Of a stretch of 64,000 nt of DNA, positions 20,493-31,824 are shown piece by piece (the stretch's first letter is position 1; each line of letters opens with the position of its first letter). The DNA comes from Trichopria drosophilae (Eukaryota > Arthropoda > Insecta > Hymenoptera > Diapriidae). The position numbers and the translations under genes are program-made. The notes beneath the pieces are model-generated. The model saw nothing but the letters and a program-made list of their open reading frames with translations. It did no database searches and was not told the origin of the DNA. The stretch covers positions 85,044,001-85,108,000 of the forward strand of contig CM059583.1 in NCBI GenBank assembly GCA_030407085.1, written 5' to 3'.

Positions 20493-21295
20493 GCGGGAGA
20501 AAGCCTCGAAGAAAGCATCGCAGTGTTGCAGTCTCATCCTAAGCGTTTTCACAGTCTGAGACTGTGGGTTTCTTAGATTGATATCACGCGACACATGGCG
20601 CAGAACCAGCACCAAATCTTAGTGGCGAAGGAAATACCTATAGTTTCATCTTTTCAGATTTCTCTCCATGTACGCAAACAGGAGAGCCATCGTGCTGATG
20701 CATAGTATGTTAAGAGATTTTTATCTCGTCGTAAGTTGTAAACAAAGCGCACTTCGGCGTGTCCAGGGAGGCGGATTACCAAGTGCGGCAAAAATACAGT
20801 TCATAATCATTATGAATATTCAAAAGAATGAAAAATTCAAAATACACTACTTCAAATTCGCAAAAATTGTATACAGGGTAAATAGGCTATTCTGCATGAT
20901 CAAATTCTAACATCTGATTCGTAATTAGCGAACATAATAGTTCCCGAGTAGCTACTTTAATTAAATTAGCAGAGGGCCCGTCCACATACCACGCGGATCA
21001 TTTTTCGCTGTATTTGATACCCCGCCCTCCTACGGGCTTAACGGCTTTCAATTAAAAATGAATTAAAGTATACATTTTGAATTCCACAGTTTAGGGAATC
21101 TGCAATTTTAAATGTGCCTCGGAAATTTCGCGTTTTTATTATTTTCTAGATAAATAATTACCTCGAACGTGCTCATTCGCCAGCTCTAATATCGATAAAT
21201 AATCCTTTAAAAAAGATTATATCATTATGAAAATATCATTATGAAAACCTAGAACTTGCAACAACATTTTTGCTTGTTGATGTGCGCGATGGTCC
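20493..21295. other. No gene recognised; one dispersed-repeat unit
   Basis: 20493-20640 may be residual LINE. A unit of the 'gccattttgaa' family is recognisable at about 20900-20955 ('atctgattcgtaattagcga', 'cccgagta'). The rest is AT-rich. Confidence 0.4.
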
Positions 21296-22103
21296 TTAAC
21301 CCATTTAGGCCCAAAAGACACTTTTTCTTGATTCAATTTCAATCGAGAATTTCGTACCAAAATCGAAGTTAAACAAAATTGAAAGGCACATATCGTACGG
21401 TTTTCGAGGTCGCTCTTCGAGGTCGATACCCCCATGAATTCAAAGAGTTTTTTATTCTTTGCATTTTTTCTAAAAGTTGATAATATTCCAGAAAAAAATG
21501 CTAAGCTATAATATTTGAAATTAATTTCCTCGAAAACTAGAGAGAGAATACACTAACAGAATTCACTAACTTTTCCGAATTTTTCGAAAATAAATTACAA
21601 TGTTGAAAAAAAATTCATCAAAAAAATCTAAAAAAATTCCGTCATGTCGGTCGATGAATTCTGAGAACTTTTCATTCGTACCATTTTTTTTTAAGTTCAT
21701 AGTTTTTGAGTTTGAGGGTCCAGAAATTTTCAACAAATATTCATTGTTGACGGCATTTTAAGATCGTTAGAATGATGTGGGGTATACAAGGTAAATTTTT
21801 TCTTAAAATTGATTTTTAGTTTCTTGAAGTTTTTTAGTTTCAACTGAATCCCAATATTCTCATGGCTCGAAAAAATGGACAGGAATTAAAATTCCCAAAC
21901 ATTTTGGTCATTTTTTCCTAATTCGGTGACATATTGGAATTCCTGATGACTAAAACTAAATTTTGACTTTGGAATCTTGAAGAGCGCGACCTCGAAAACA
22001 GTACGATATGTATCAGTCAATTTTTTTTAACTTTCATTTTGGTACGAAATTCTCGATTGAAATTGAATCAAGAAAAAGTGTCCTTTGGGCGCTAATGGGT
22101 TAA
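21296..22103. mobile_element. TTAA-flanked TIR element (piggyBac/Kolobok-like MITE)
   Basis: TTAA at 21296-21299 and 22100-22103 flanks 800 bp. The ends 'cccatttaggcccaaaagac' and the inverse of 'cccattagcgcccaaaggac' form ~135-bp terminal repeats with long identical blocks ('tttttcttgattcaatttca'). TTAA duplication plus ends starting CCC is the piggyBac pattern; Kolobok also uses TTAA. There is no transposase frame, so it is non-autonomous. Confidence 0.8.
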
Positions 22104-22229
22104 GAGAGAGTTCTTAACAGGGTCACAAGCGCCGTTTTGAGGTACTCTCTTGCTTAGTTATTTATGTTTTGAATTGTGAGTTTTTATGTTTTTATGTTTT
22201 TTTTTAATGTTAACCCAATGCTTAAGTTT

Positions 22230-24140
22230 TTTAAACATTTTAAAGTTGAGTCATTCCAAGTCGGCCGTGAGGTCACGATCATTGAATTTCTAAAAATTAC
22301 GATATCTATCTTTCCACTTTATACATTTTAATTTTACAAGGATCATTTTCTTCAGAAAAATGAGCACATTCGTACAAAAATAGAAAAAAAATTGTGATTC
22401 TGACTTGCCTAAAAATTTTCATAAAATATTTTTTAACCTTAATTTCAAGTGCCGTCCAGGGTTTGTTTTTTCTCAAATGATATGTTAGCTTACAAAAAAA
22501 TGCCTCACCTTTTATTAAAAAAAAAAATTGATGAAGACTCTTTCCGTTCCAAAGTTCTGATTTTTTTAAGCGCGCACATCGAGACGGTCATTGATGCGCT
22601 GCGTCATAGGGTGTACCTTGCTGCACTCTCACTGCATGCCATTCGGTACGCGACAACTCAATAAAGCGTTGAATTATAGTGTGATGGTAGTATATCCATA
22701 CCAGATAAAATATTACTTGTTTAATACAATTCTATATAACTAAATAGATCTATCTAAATATATATATATATATAACTGTTATTATTAGAAATAAACGTTG
22801 AAATTGAATTCTGGTTGTCGTCACACTATTCAAGAATACCAACTACTGAGCCAAATGTCGAGGACATGTCCTCAAACTAACAATGCCTTTCGGGGACCTC
22901 CACCTCGCGCCCCCCCCCCCAAATAAATTATCCTAATCCAACCTCTACAGAACCATACCCAAATAGACTATATGTTCCCATAATAGCTACTTTTTATATA
23001 TAACTGTTCCCATAACAACCCTTCCACATATTTATACGTATATGTATAATTGTCCGAAACGCATAGTTCAGGGACGGTCCTTATATTATACGCTTTTTAT
23101 GTAATCTTTTAACATATATAACTTTTGGGAAAGTGTGTATTATTTTTTAATGTGACTAACTCCGCTGCGTGTACTGGGGGAGCTGTGCCCCCCCCCCCCC
23201 AGATCCCCCCTAAAAACTATCATTCACTACCCCCTCAGAACCTCGCTCGGTTATGCCTAAATTTGGCTATAGATCCTGGAACTATCAGTCCTGAAATTTG
23301 TCCTGGACCTATCGTGAAAATCAGTCAAAAGTTCCAGGACCGTCCTGGAATTATACAAAGGTCCCTGAAGTATAGTAAATTTATGTATTTTGGTCCTGGA
23401 AGTACGCGTTCCACATAAATATATTTATATACGATCTGAAGATTATTTTTTAAAGAAATTAGCGTCACATTGAATCTAACATGAAATCTAACATTAAATT
23501 CGTAATCCATTAAGACATTTCAGCATCAATGGCTCAGTAGTTGGTATCCTTAAGTAGTGTGACGATAATCAGAATTCAATTCCAACGTTTTTTTCTAATA
23601 ATAACAGTTATAGATATACATATAGATTTATTTAGTTATATACAATTGTATTAAACAAGTAATATTTTGTCTGGTTTGGAAATAGTACAATCACACTATA
23701 TTTCAGCGCTTTTTTGAGTTGTCGCGCACCAAACGGCATGCAATGAAAGCGCAGCGAGGTATACCCTATGACGCAGCGCATCAATTACCGTCTCGATGTG
23801 CGCGCTTAAAAAAAATCATAACTTTGGAACGGAAAGAGTCTCCATCAATTTTTTATTTAAATGAAAGGTGAGACATTTTTCTTCAAGACAACATGTCATT
23901 TGAGGGGAAAAATACCCTGGGCGGTACTTGAAATTAAGGTTAAAAAATATTTTATGAAAATTTTTAGGCAAGGCAGAATCACAAAATTTGTTTTCTACTT
24001 TTGTATGAAAGTGCTCATTTTTCTGAAGAAAATGATCCTTGTAAAATTAAAATATATAAAGTGGTAAGATAGATATCGTAATTTTAAGGAATTGAATGAA
24101 GGTGACTTCACGGCCGTCATTTTGAAATGTTTTAAAAAAT
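22230..24140. mobile_element. Element with ~620-bp inverted ends
   Basis: Arms at about 22230-22853 and 23530-24140 are reverse complements over roughly 600 bp with moderate divergence. Shared blocks include 'gacgcagcgcatcaa', 'gaacggaaagagtct' and 'attgtattaaacaagtaata'. The 676-bp centre has two C-runs (22908-22920, 23190-23203) and 'gtcctgga' repeats but no transposase. Terminal bases are too diverged to define a target duplication, so the superfamily is unknown. Confidence 0.8.
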
Positions 24141-24287
24141 ATTCTACCATAATGTTGTTCAAGTCTATACCCTTGAAATATTTCATTTTGGAGGAATTTG
24201 GAGACATTGACCTCAGTTTTGATATTATTGACGTGGAAAGACTCAGTTCCTAAGAAGGAGGCTTTACAGTACACGTTATAATTAATC

Positions 24288-24703
24288 TGTAAACGACTGG
24301 TGGAAGGGCTTCAAATGAAAATGCACAATTTGATCGGCTGACTAAAAATCTCAATTATTTATTACGATCAGTACCGGTGACGATCCCATCGCGATGCGGA
24401 CTTCCTAACTCGACGACGTTCCGAAACGTTCTGAAAAATCCGATCGTCACTTTTTCACATCTTAGTTCGACTTTTCAAACTCTCGAACTATTTTACATCG
24501 ATATTATATTATTCGAATTACAAATAATTGTATCGAGATCGTCACCATTTTGAAGAACCTTTTACATAATTTACCTAACAGGCATGCTTCAGTTTGAGAG
24601 GTACCCCCATTCGGATGTGCAATAGCGTATGGAAAACCACCTTTGTGGGGAAAAACCTATGCCGGGTACCGCAGTCGATAAAATATCGATTCTATCCGTA
24701 ACA
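24288..24703 (-). mobile_element. LTR of a retrotransposon (minus strand)
   Basis: On the minus strand it starts TGTTACGG at 24703 directly after a purine tract (aggggggagaa, 24704-24714), as expected for a 3' LTR. It runs to '...cgtttaca' at 24288, with 'aataaa' in its last third. It has TG...CA ends and is 416 bp. No second copy is in the window and no coding domain is recognised to its right, so the element is incomplete. The order BEL or gypsy cannot be told. Confidence 0.6.
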
Positions 24704-24714
24704 TTCTCCCCCCT

Positions 24715-25775
24715 GTACGAAGTCTACGGATTCGTACACTTCACGAGAATCGATGTTTTCATAACCCATTCAATTCATCAACGAACTCTTCACACGTCAT
24801 ATACTCCACATTTATAAATTTTGGGATTCGCAAGGCACTATCACATGGTACCATAACTCAACAACCAAATACAATCACATACTCATTCCTTTCAGACTCG
24901 TTAGTTAGTATCATTACCTATACTTTCGTCAATACAGCTTCTATTTCACATTCTTTTAAATTCAAACTTACGTCAATAGCATGTTATACATCACAGCATA
25001 GTTAGCGAGGTCATCCGTAGTTACGTCCAAGTCAGTGAAAAAGACAAAGCACGTCAATCACTAAATATTACTGAAATAATAGCAAAAACAAAAGCAAATT
25101 TAGTGATCGTAAAGCAAAAACCGAAGACCGCATAAGCCGTGCCAAAGGGCGACTGCTACCAATGTAAAATGGTTGCAGACGCCCGTAACGCTACTCAAAT
25201 ACTACCCATGTTCTATGAAACTACACTACAAGCGACAAATCTAAATTTCCACAGTAATGATGTATGTTATTCAGGTCAGTCTTACAACCCTCACTAGATC
25301 TCGCACTGTACACTATATTACTCCCCCCGCTGAGGGAATATAATCAAAAACAAGTTAGCATACAGTGACCACAGCTTCGCAATTAAGATGCCTACATTAT
25401 GCCATAACTCATCAGTAGTTTATATATTATGACCCCCAACCCCTCATTCTTACGTTCGCGCACGCCCATCTGTCGTTGTCGCTCGTGGCCGCCTGCAAAA
25501 CCGGACTCTTCCTCGGGGGCCGAAATAACCGCACGGTGCCCCGGATGGAAAAAGAGGGCGCCAGACGAGCCGAGGCTCGACAAAATAGGCGCGCCGCATG
25601 CGCTGGTGTGCCCGCTAGTTTAGCCCCGAGTTCCCGACTCGGCAAGGAAGAGGCGGTATTCTCTGGCGCAGACGAAACGAGTATGCGACCACGGCCGACG
25701 AGGAAGGTTCACTCCGTTTATCTCGCCCCACATTATGGGCGTCAAATTTTGTACGCGATTCCCGACACATGATCT
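24715..25775. other. Possible LTR-element interior, no domains seen
   Basis: This would be the interior of the LTR element on the minus strand. A second purine tract (complement of 'ctccccccgctg', about 25321-25332) sits next to 'taatatagtg', hinting at another LTR boundary. 25430-25775 is GC-rich with overlapping short frames lacking known motifs. Confidence 0.3.
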
Positions 25776-26075
25776 CCCGACGGAGTGCTCGACCGGGACT
25801 GCCTAACGCGATGCCTTGGGACGGAGTCGAGCAGGACTTACTCGAGTTCGCGTTGGCTGCCGACGACCTCGTCAAGGAATTTTGAATACGATCCCCTGCG
25901 ACGAACTCGACAGGGACTTTTCGCACGCAGTGCCTGGTGACGAACTCTACAAGGACTTTCTAAAGACGGGTTATCCGCCGTGGAACTGGACAAGGACTTT
26001 CCGGAGCGCGCTGCCTTGCGACGGACTTGGTCGGGACTTTCGGACGCGGCCGCGGCGCCCTGCGACTTACCCGTC
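25776..26075 (+). repeat. GC-rich ~40-bp minisatellite, ~7 units
   Basis: Degenerate units of 38-44 bp follow the pattern gacg.actcgacagggacttt, then a variable 'cgc' stretch and 'tgccttgc'. Units start near 25778, 25819, 25861, 25899, 25938, 25978 and 26018. The plus frame turns this into 'CDELDRDF'-like 13-residue repeats, but no coding context supports a protein. Confidence 0.8.
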
Positions 26076-27048
26076 GAAGAACGGCGCTCGTCCGATAACA
26101 ACACGTCCTCCCCATGTACGCCACTACACTACATACACGAACTTACGCGAATGACGTAACAAAACTACACTGAACGACGTTATCCGAAACATACGAAAAC
26201 TTTACTGAAACCGACTAAATTGACCTTTTATATCCCTTTACCGAAATCTACTAAGCGCGGACAAATCACCGAAATTACGCTATCCGAAACCAAACCGAAC
26301 TTACCGCATGACTTGACGAACTGATTACCCTGTATTCACTAATTTTATACTTCCTGTGAACGTTACTAGATTTTCACGAATTACTCGGACACTATCATTT
26401 TACAGCGGACACTGCTATTCAAGTTAACACACTCACACTTTTATGCAATACTTTTAGCGTCTCCGTAGAGACAGTTATCCTCACGTACAATAACACAACA
26501 AAAACACGGCACTACCTTGGCAATGCTAGATATCCTTGGCCCCACAAAGATTGGTCATAAATAGGAAATCTAGGTAGCATCACCTCGCGGAGGGCCCGGT
26601 CCAGTTAGCATCGCTCGCATGGTCCTTTCCTTACCTACAGATCGACTGGAGTACTACCCGAGCAAACCTTCTTATTGCACGAAAATTCCGCTGATTAATT
26701 TATAAGATAGCGCCGCCTCAGAAAAGGGGAAAGATAACAAATAACCATAGTGTTCACTCTAAAAGAGTGAAAAGATAACCAAGAAGTTCATGATACGCTC
26801 ACTCACAAAAGCGATCCAGCGAACCCAGGTAAAATTAACGAATCTGCGTTTTCGTTCATAAGAAGCTAGATTATGAATGTAAAATCTCGAACATGCTAGT
26901 TAACGGCTCGCAAAGCCAACTGGAGATCGTATCGCGGACCGCGGTTCGGAACAGGCGGCCATCTTATCGGCATCGTGGTGTGACGTGAAAAAGCATCACG
27001 TTCGGCGGACGTGGCTTTCCTCGCGTCTTATTTCCGTTTTCGTTACTA
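26076..27048. other. No gene recognised
   Basis: Mixed-composition sequence with no transposon ends, tRNA boxes or long frames identified. Confidence 0.45.
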
Positions 27049-27322
27049 CAGTAGACGCTCGATATAAGAACTACGTCCGTTCCGAGCTGTCCCGCCGAGC
27101 GCCGATATAAGAACCATTGGAGAGGAATTGATGCTTCCCCTTCTCTTGTATGTATCTATGTATGTATAGGTGGACTCGACGGATGCGCGGAACCGTTTCA
27201 TACCAGCAAAAAGTGTATGGAGGGAATACATCTCGAATGTTCATAGGCACTGTAATGATCAAAAAAGTGTTCTTATACCGATCGGTTCTTATAGCGATGG
27301 TTCTTATATCGAACGTCTACTG
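27049..27322. mobile_element. Pogo-like MITE (274 bp)
   Basis: The terminal repeat 'cagtagacgctcgatataag' at 27049 is matched by its inverse ending at 27322, flanked by TA on both sides (27047-27048, 27323-27324). CAGTAGAC-type ends plus TA duplication are typical of pogo/Tigger-type Tc1/mariner MITEs. A second 'tataagaacc' subterminal repeat lies in each arm, and a GTAT microsatellite in the centre. There is no coding capacity. Confidence 0.85.
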
Positions 27323-27435
27323 TATCTCTATTTTCGATCACCGAAACGCGATACGAAACGAAGACCAGACGTTTTTCAGTTTCATTTTCACTCGCAAGAA
27401 AGGCAGCGGACAATCGGAAAAGCGCTTATTAATTA

Positions 27436-27517
27436 AACAACCCTGAGCACAAAGAATCGAGTTATTGGCATACGGAAGGACTTTGTAGACGGAAAGTACT
27501 CGTGCTCAGGGCTGTTT
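27436..27517. repeat. Small hairpin / foldback (82 bp)
   Basis: 'aacaaccctgagcac' pairs with 'gtgctcagggctgtt' across a ~52-bp loop. It could be a very short MITE. No duplication of the flanks was recognised. Confidence 0.5.
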
Positions 27518-28193
27518 GTAACTTTTTGATGACCAGACGTACTTACAGGCTCCAGGGCTGCTACCAACAGACTGACGATCCGACACGCCGGTGGCAATCG
27601 AGCCGCTTACGCCGCGCCGGCTGCCGATTACCCTTTCTATGCGGTTTTTTATTCTACTACTAATTATGAAGACATCATTAAATTTTCATTAATTTTTATC
27701 AGTTAGTTGTTGAGAAATCGTCATTTAAAGAAAAAATCGCTAAAAAATTTAATTGTTTATAACTTTTGCAAAAATTAATATTATTCAAAAATATTTTGGG
27801 ATATTTCTTCTAACATATAGATCTTTAGAAATGGTCAATAGAAAGTACGAATTTCGATGGGTCGATTTTTGGTGACCCACTTCAGAAAGTTTGACTCAGT
27901 GTGTTTTTTTGAATATTTTATTATGTTCACCGCCTAGACTCAAAATGAAGACTGACTAACTACTGAGGAGCGCACGGTTCACGAAACATCGAGAGATGGA
28001 GAAGAGAGTTGGATAATTAATATTATAATATTCCTACTCATCCGATTCCATTGGTAGAATAGTAACCACCCAAACCATCCCAAAGACCACCGTGCAGTCA
28101 TTTGGACTATTAGCCTGAAGTATGTCTAGTATGGTGCACTCCTCCTAGGCTCAATTAATGGGGTATTATGACCACACCCTTTCCGACTATACA
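27518..28193. other. No gene recognised
   Basis: No motif or repeat identified. Confidence 0.45.
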
Positions 28194-28330
28194 GTCGAAA
28201 ACGCCTCTTCAAGCGAGGAAATCAATTGCGTTTAATAAATTAATATTTTTCAATTCAGCATTTAATAATTGCGAATTACGCATTCTACTTAGTCGAACCA
28301 ATCAAGTAAAATTATATGTCCATGCGCAGG
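28194..28330 (+). repeat. Dispersed repeat, copy 2 (see 12270)
   Basis: Same blocks and order as 12270-12395, with small indels. It sits upstream of the copia RT fragment in the same orientation, which suggests but does not prove a copia-element origin. Confidence 0.65.
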
Positions 28331-28600
28331 TGTATGCTGCAAAATGTTTCTTAAAATTGATCATATTGTATATAATTTAAATAAAAAATTATAATACACC
28401 GAATAAATACATTTTTACGATGGTAATTATGAACCTATAAATAAACAATTGATGTGCGTCATTAACGAGCAAATTACGATGTTTTTATAATGCAAACTTT
28501 TAATTTTTCTTGAGAAGTTGTAGATAAACCGGCCAACAAGCCTCTCATATCTTGTAGGTGTGGTTTTCATATAAAAAGATGACAAACCGGCGAGATAGAT

Positions 28601-28915
28601 ATGTACAATATGCGGTTCACTGCTCGCGATTGTGAACAATGTTATGGTGTGCACTGTCTAGAAGTTTATGCCCCAGTAGCAAGAATGGAGACTATTCGGG
28701 CTCTATTTATCTTAAATGCTGAAGAAGAACTTCCTCTTCATCAAATGGATGTAATAACTGCTTTCGTCCAGGGTGACCTCGATTTGGAAATTTATATGCA
28801 GCAACCACTATCGTTTGCGAAAAATACTATGCAAAAATATGCAATTACTACGACTATTATATGGTCTTAAACAATCAGGTCTTCAATGGCACAGAAAACT
28901 TCAAGATAATTTAAA
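28601..28915 (+). pseudogene. Ty1/copia reverse transcriptase fragment
   Basis: The N-terminal RT region of copia elements is clear: 'EVYAPVARMETIRALF', 'LPLHQMDVITAFVQGDLD' (with the first catalytic Asp), 'IYMQQP', then after a frameshift near 28830 'RLLYGLKQSGLQWHRKL'. The second catalytic motif (YVDD) is absent because the similarity ends at 28915, where the SINE-like sequence begins. No gag, protease or integrase is recognised around it. Confidence 0.88.
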
Positions 28916-29170
28916 TTATGAGGCGGCGAGATGGTCTTGCGGGCTAAGGCGTCAGCAATTTTCTCTGCTTACGTCCAGTGTTGAATAACCAGGGAATCTT
29001 GCTGGGCAAAGGTGCGAATTTGGGACCGCTGCCGACCTCGGTCGGCAGTTATCGGTACCAGCAGCGTATTTTCCGCGGTCAGTACGTCAGTCGTGGGTCG
29101 TATCTCGGATAAAGATAGGATAATCCCCGCGTCGTACTCGCTACGGCACAGACCGCCGAATCTGCTGGTG
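28916..29170 (+). mobile_element. SINE-like sequence sharing a core with the 7271-7699 SINE
   Basis: It starts with a tRNA-like stretch 'GGCGGCGAGATGGTCTTGCG' and 'GGCTAAGGCG' (A-box-like). From about 28980 it matches the body of the SINE at 7271-7699 (reverse complement): 'cttgctgggcaaaggt.cgaatttggga', 'cggcagttatcg' versus 'cggtagttatcg', and 'ctacggcacag.ccgccga'. The head is unrelated to the first SINE's head. The 3' end and tail are unclear; a decayed LINE starts at about 29335. Confidence 0.6.
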
Positions 29171-29334
29171 GCACCGATACTGGGGAAGGGGGGGGCTGGC
29201 TTTGGGTGGGTGTTGTATGTCTGCCTAGTTCTGTCTTGTACCGTCTTGTCTATGTCCTGTACCACTCCACCAGAGAGCCGACCCGCAAATAGACAAATTG
29301 TCATTAACCCGGGGGAAATTACCTGTCCTTTGTC

Positions 29335-30526
29335 CTTGTCCTTATAACCACACCTTGCCCTCGCTATCATTTTTCTTAGATCTTGCTTCATCGCCATTCT
29401 TTTTATGTATCTAGGCAGTTTCATTTCTTTAATCTCCTTACACATTACTTTATATTTAGAACTAATTACGCTATTGTAATTTTCTTGTCCCTGTACTTCT
29501 AAATCTCTTCTTCATTTCTTCACATCTCTCGGACTGTCCCATTCTTCGATGCTTTTACCACATCTCCATAGGAACTTTTTCTTTTCTTCATTTTCTTCAT
29601 TTTCTTCTGTCTATTTATTTTTCTCTCATTACTCTTTCTTTCCTTGGCACATTCATAGACTACTCGTGGGTCATCTTCCCTCTCCATTTTTATCTCGTAT
29701 CTTAGAACCCTACACTCCGTATCTACTCTTATCTCATTTCTTTTACTTTCTTCTCTTATTATGTACTCTGGCGTGTTCCATTCCACTCCATGTACCCATT
29801 TTATATACTTCTCCGCTATCTCTTCTACTTCCCGCCATTCTTTAAATCCCCATATTTTTTTATTTTTTATAATTACCAGTATATTGTATACAATATATTA
29901 CATAAGTAGGCTTCGCATCTTATGTCCTACAGGAGATTAACTAATCTGTACATAATATAACAATAATATAACAATACACTTTTAACCACTGAGTCGAATA
30001 ATTTCAATCCCATTCCCAATTATCTCTAAATTTTTCTTTCCTCGAATCCCCCAACCACCTTATTATCATGTTGGCTTTCTTTACCCCCTTCCTATATGTT
30101 CTGTATTTATATTGGTCCTTTACATAACATACTCCAAATATTTTATTTTTGAAGCCGTTTCTATCAATTTTCCTTTCCTCCGCCATTTTCTACTTGTTTC
30201 TCTATCTGCTTTTTCTAAACGTTATTATTTTTGACTTTTCTACACTTAGTTCTAATTTTTTATTCTCTAAATACTTTTCTAGCCCTTTTATCACTCCTCT
30301 AAGCCCCGCTTCACTTTCCGCCAGTAATACTATATCATCAGCATATTATATCGTCATTATTCATTCTTTTCCTATTTTTACTCCCCCTAATGGCTTAATG
30401 GGCATCCCTGCCTTACTCCATTTTCCTCCAAAAACAGTCAGTAACCTCCGTCCCCGCCGTAGCCTTACCCTTTGTTTCACTATATATTTCTTTAACAATA
30501 TCTATTGAGCTTTCTATTGTAACAAT
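29335..30526 (-). pseudogene. LINE ORF2, C-terminal half (copy 2 of the 44-48 kb family)
   Basis: Broken minus-strand frames match the LINE at 44290-48640: 'YADDIVLLAESEAGL' (RT catalytic motif, about 30345-30300), 'LELSVEKSKIITF', 'GVEWNTPEYIIREESKRN' (cf. 'GVERTTPGYIAREELKRN') and 'KYKVMCKEIKEMKLPRYI' near 29440. About 110 bp of foreign AT-rich sequence interrupts it at 29870-29980. Many stops. The zinc-finger C-terminus and the 3' tail are missing. The remaining N-terminal part is at 31825-32775, across an insertion. Confidence 0.8.
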
Positions 30527-30527
30527 T

Positions 30528-31824
30528 TTATTACCACGATTTTTTACATTATATTACAATGTTTCGTAGTTCTTCATTTGTTTGTCAGCGCATGGATAAT
30601 GTGCGTATCGCCACATTATTTCGCGAGCAATTTACATAAAATTGTTCGTTGTTAATTTCTTATGCGTCCTTATGCTAATGCGGAATAATTTACGCGGATC
30701 TAAAATCTTATATCTCGCAAGTCAATAAACGGAGAAGTTACGCAGATAAAATTGTATGCTTTACAAGTCAAAGTTACGAAATAATTTACGCGTTAACATG
30801 AAATACGAAACAAGTCCAAAACGTCTCATATTAGTCAATAAAACACGAATACCTAATTAAAATGAGTCATGCCAGATAAGTCCCTACTCGACAAATTATA
30901 CATTATACAAGAAAGTACAGAAAAGGACGAAATAATTTACGCCGTAAAAATATTCAAAAAAAGATCGCAAAAATCGCAAATATAAAACAATATGTTAAAT
31001 TCTGAAGAACACCTACGCGTAGGGGGAGAAGGCGCTCGCCGCTGAAAATCGTGCTTCCTTTGGGGTTTTGGGCCGGCCCTGGCTTCTCTCCGTCGTCGAC
31101 TCCATTTGCTGTTTTTTCCATGGATTGAAGTCGATAATGGAAAGGATGAGCGCGTCCTCCGGGTACCCTGGTCCTCTGCCTTTGTGCTTCGTCCGGTGTA
31201 ACTTCGATCAATGGATTGTAGTCGACGAAATACCAACGCGTGTATGTAAGTCCGACCTCCAGCACTGGATAATTCCTGGAAGTCTTAAGGTTTTCTAGTT
31301 TGTCGTTTCCGGATGGATGGGTCCTCGTCAAGCTGCTGGCTCCCTTGGCTCAGGATCACGTCGAGGATAAAAGAGAGCTAGTCCGTTACGGCGCTGGTAT
31401 TTATGCCACAAAGGCCGTCCAATCTGACTGTCAGTATTCAGCTTTTTCGTCGGAATTCGGGCCGAAATGTCATCCATTTAAATGTCATTCGTGCCTTTTT
31501 CTTTGACAGGCCGCCCACCTGATTCAAATTTGGTGGCACGCGCGGCTGATAGGCGCACCGACGCACGCGTCGGAATTCCGACTGGCTACATCACTCGGAC
31601 CTATTCGGCGCCCCCCGACACCGATCAGAGTGCGCTTCGTCAATCCCCGTGTATCTACGTTTGCGCGGTTCGTCTTCGCCCGAGATGCAGTTAGTTATGG
31701 CGGCCCCTGTCCCACGTGTGGCATTGTTGTCATTTTGTTGCACCGGTTATCCGTTATTCATTCGCGATTTTTTCCCAGTTTCTTGATTCCTTCTCTCCGT
31801 ATTCATTACGAACGTCGCGTTACA
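30528..31824. mobile_element. LTR-like insertion splitting the LINE (TGTAAC...GTTACA)
   Basis: LINE coding similarity stops at 30526 and resumes near 31830. The intervening 1297 bp begins TGTAAC and ends GTTACA, the TG...CA short inverted ends of an LTR. Flanking 'ctat' and 'ctgt' would be an imperfect duplication. It contains three 'aataatttacgc' repeats (near 30684, 30780, 30929) and a 125-codon minus frame (31331-30954) without known motifs. A solo LTR is the simplest reading, but no partner copy is in the window. Confidence 0.45.

Noticed and set aside
25816..26154. 112-codon frame with 13-residue repeats
   Set aside because: A product of the 40-bp minisatellite. Unit lengths vary and break periodicity; no domain seen.
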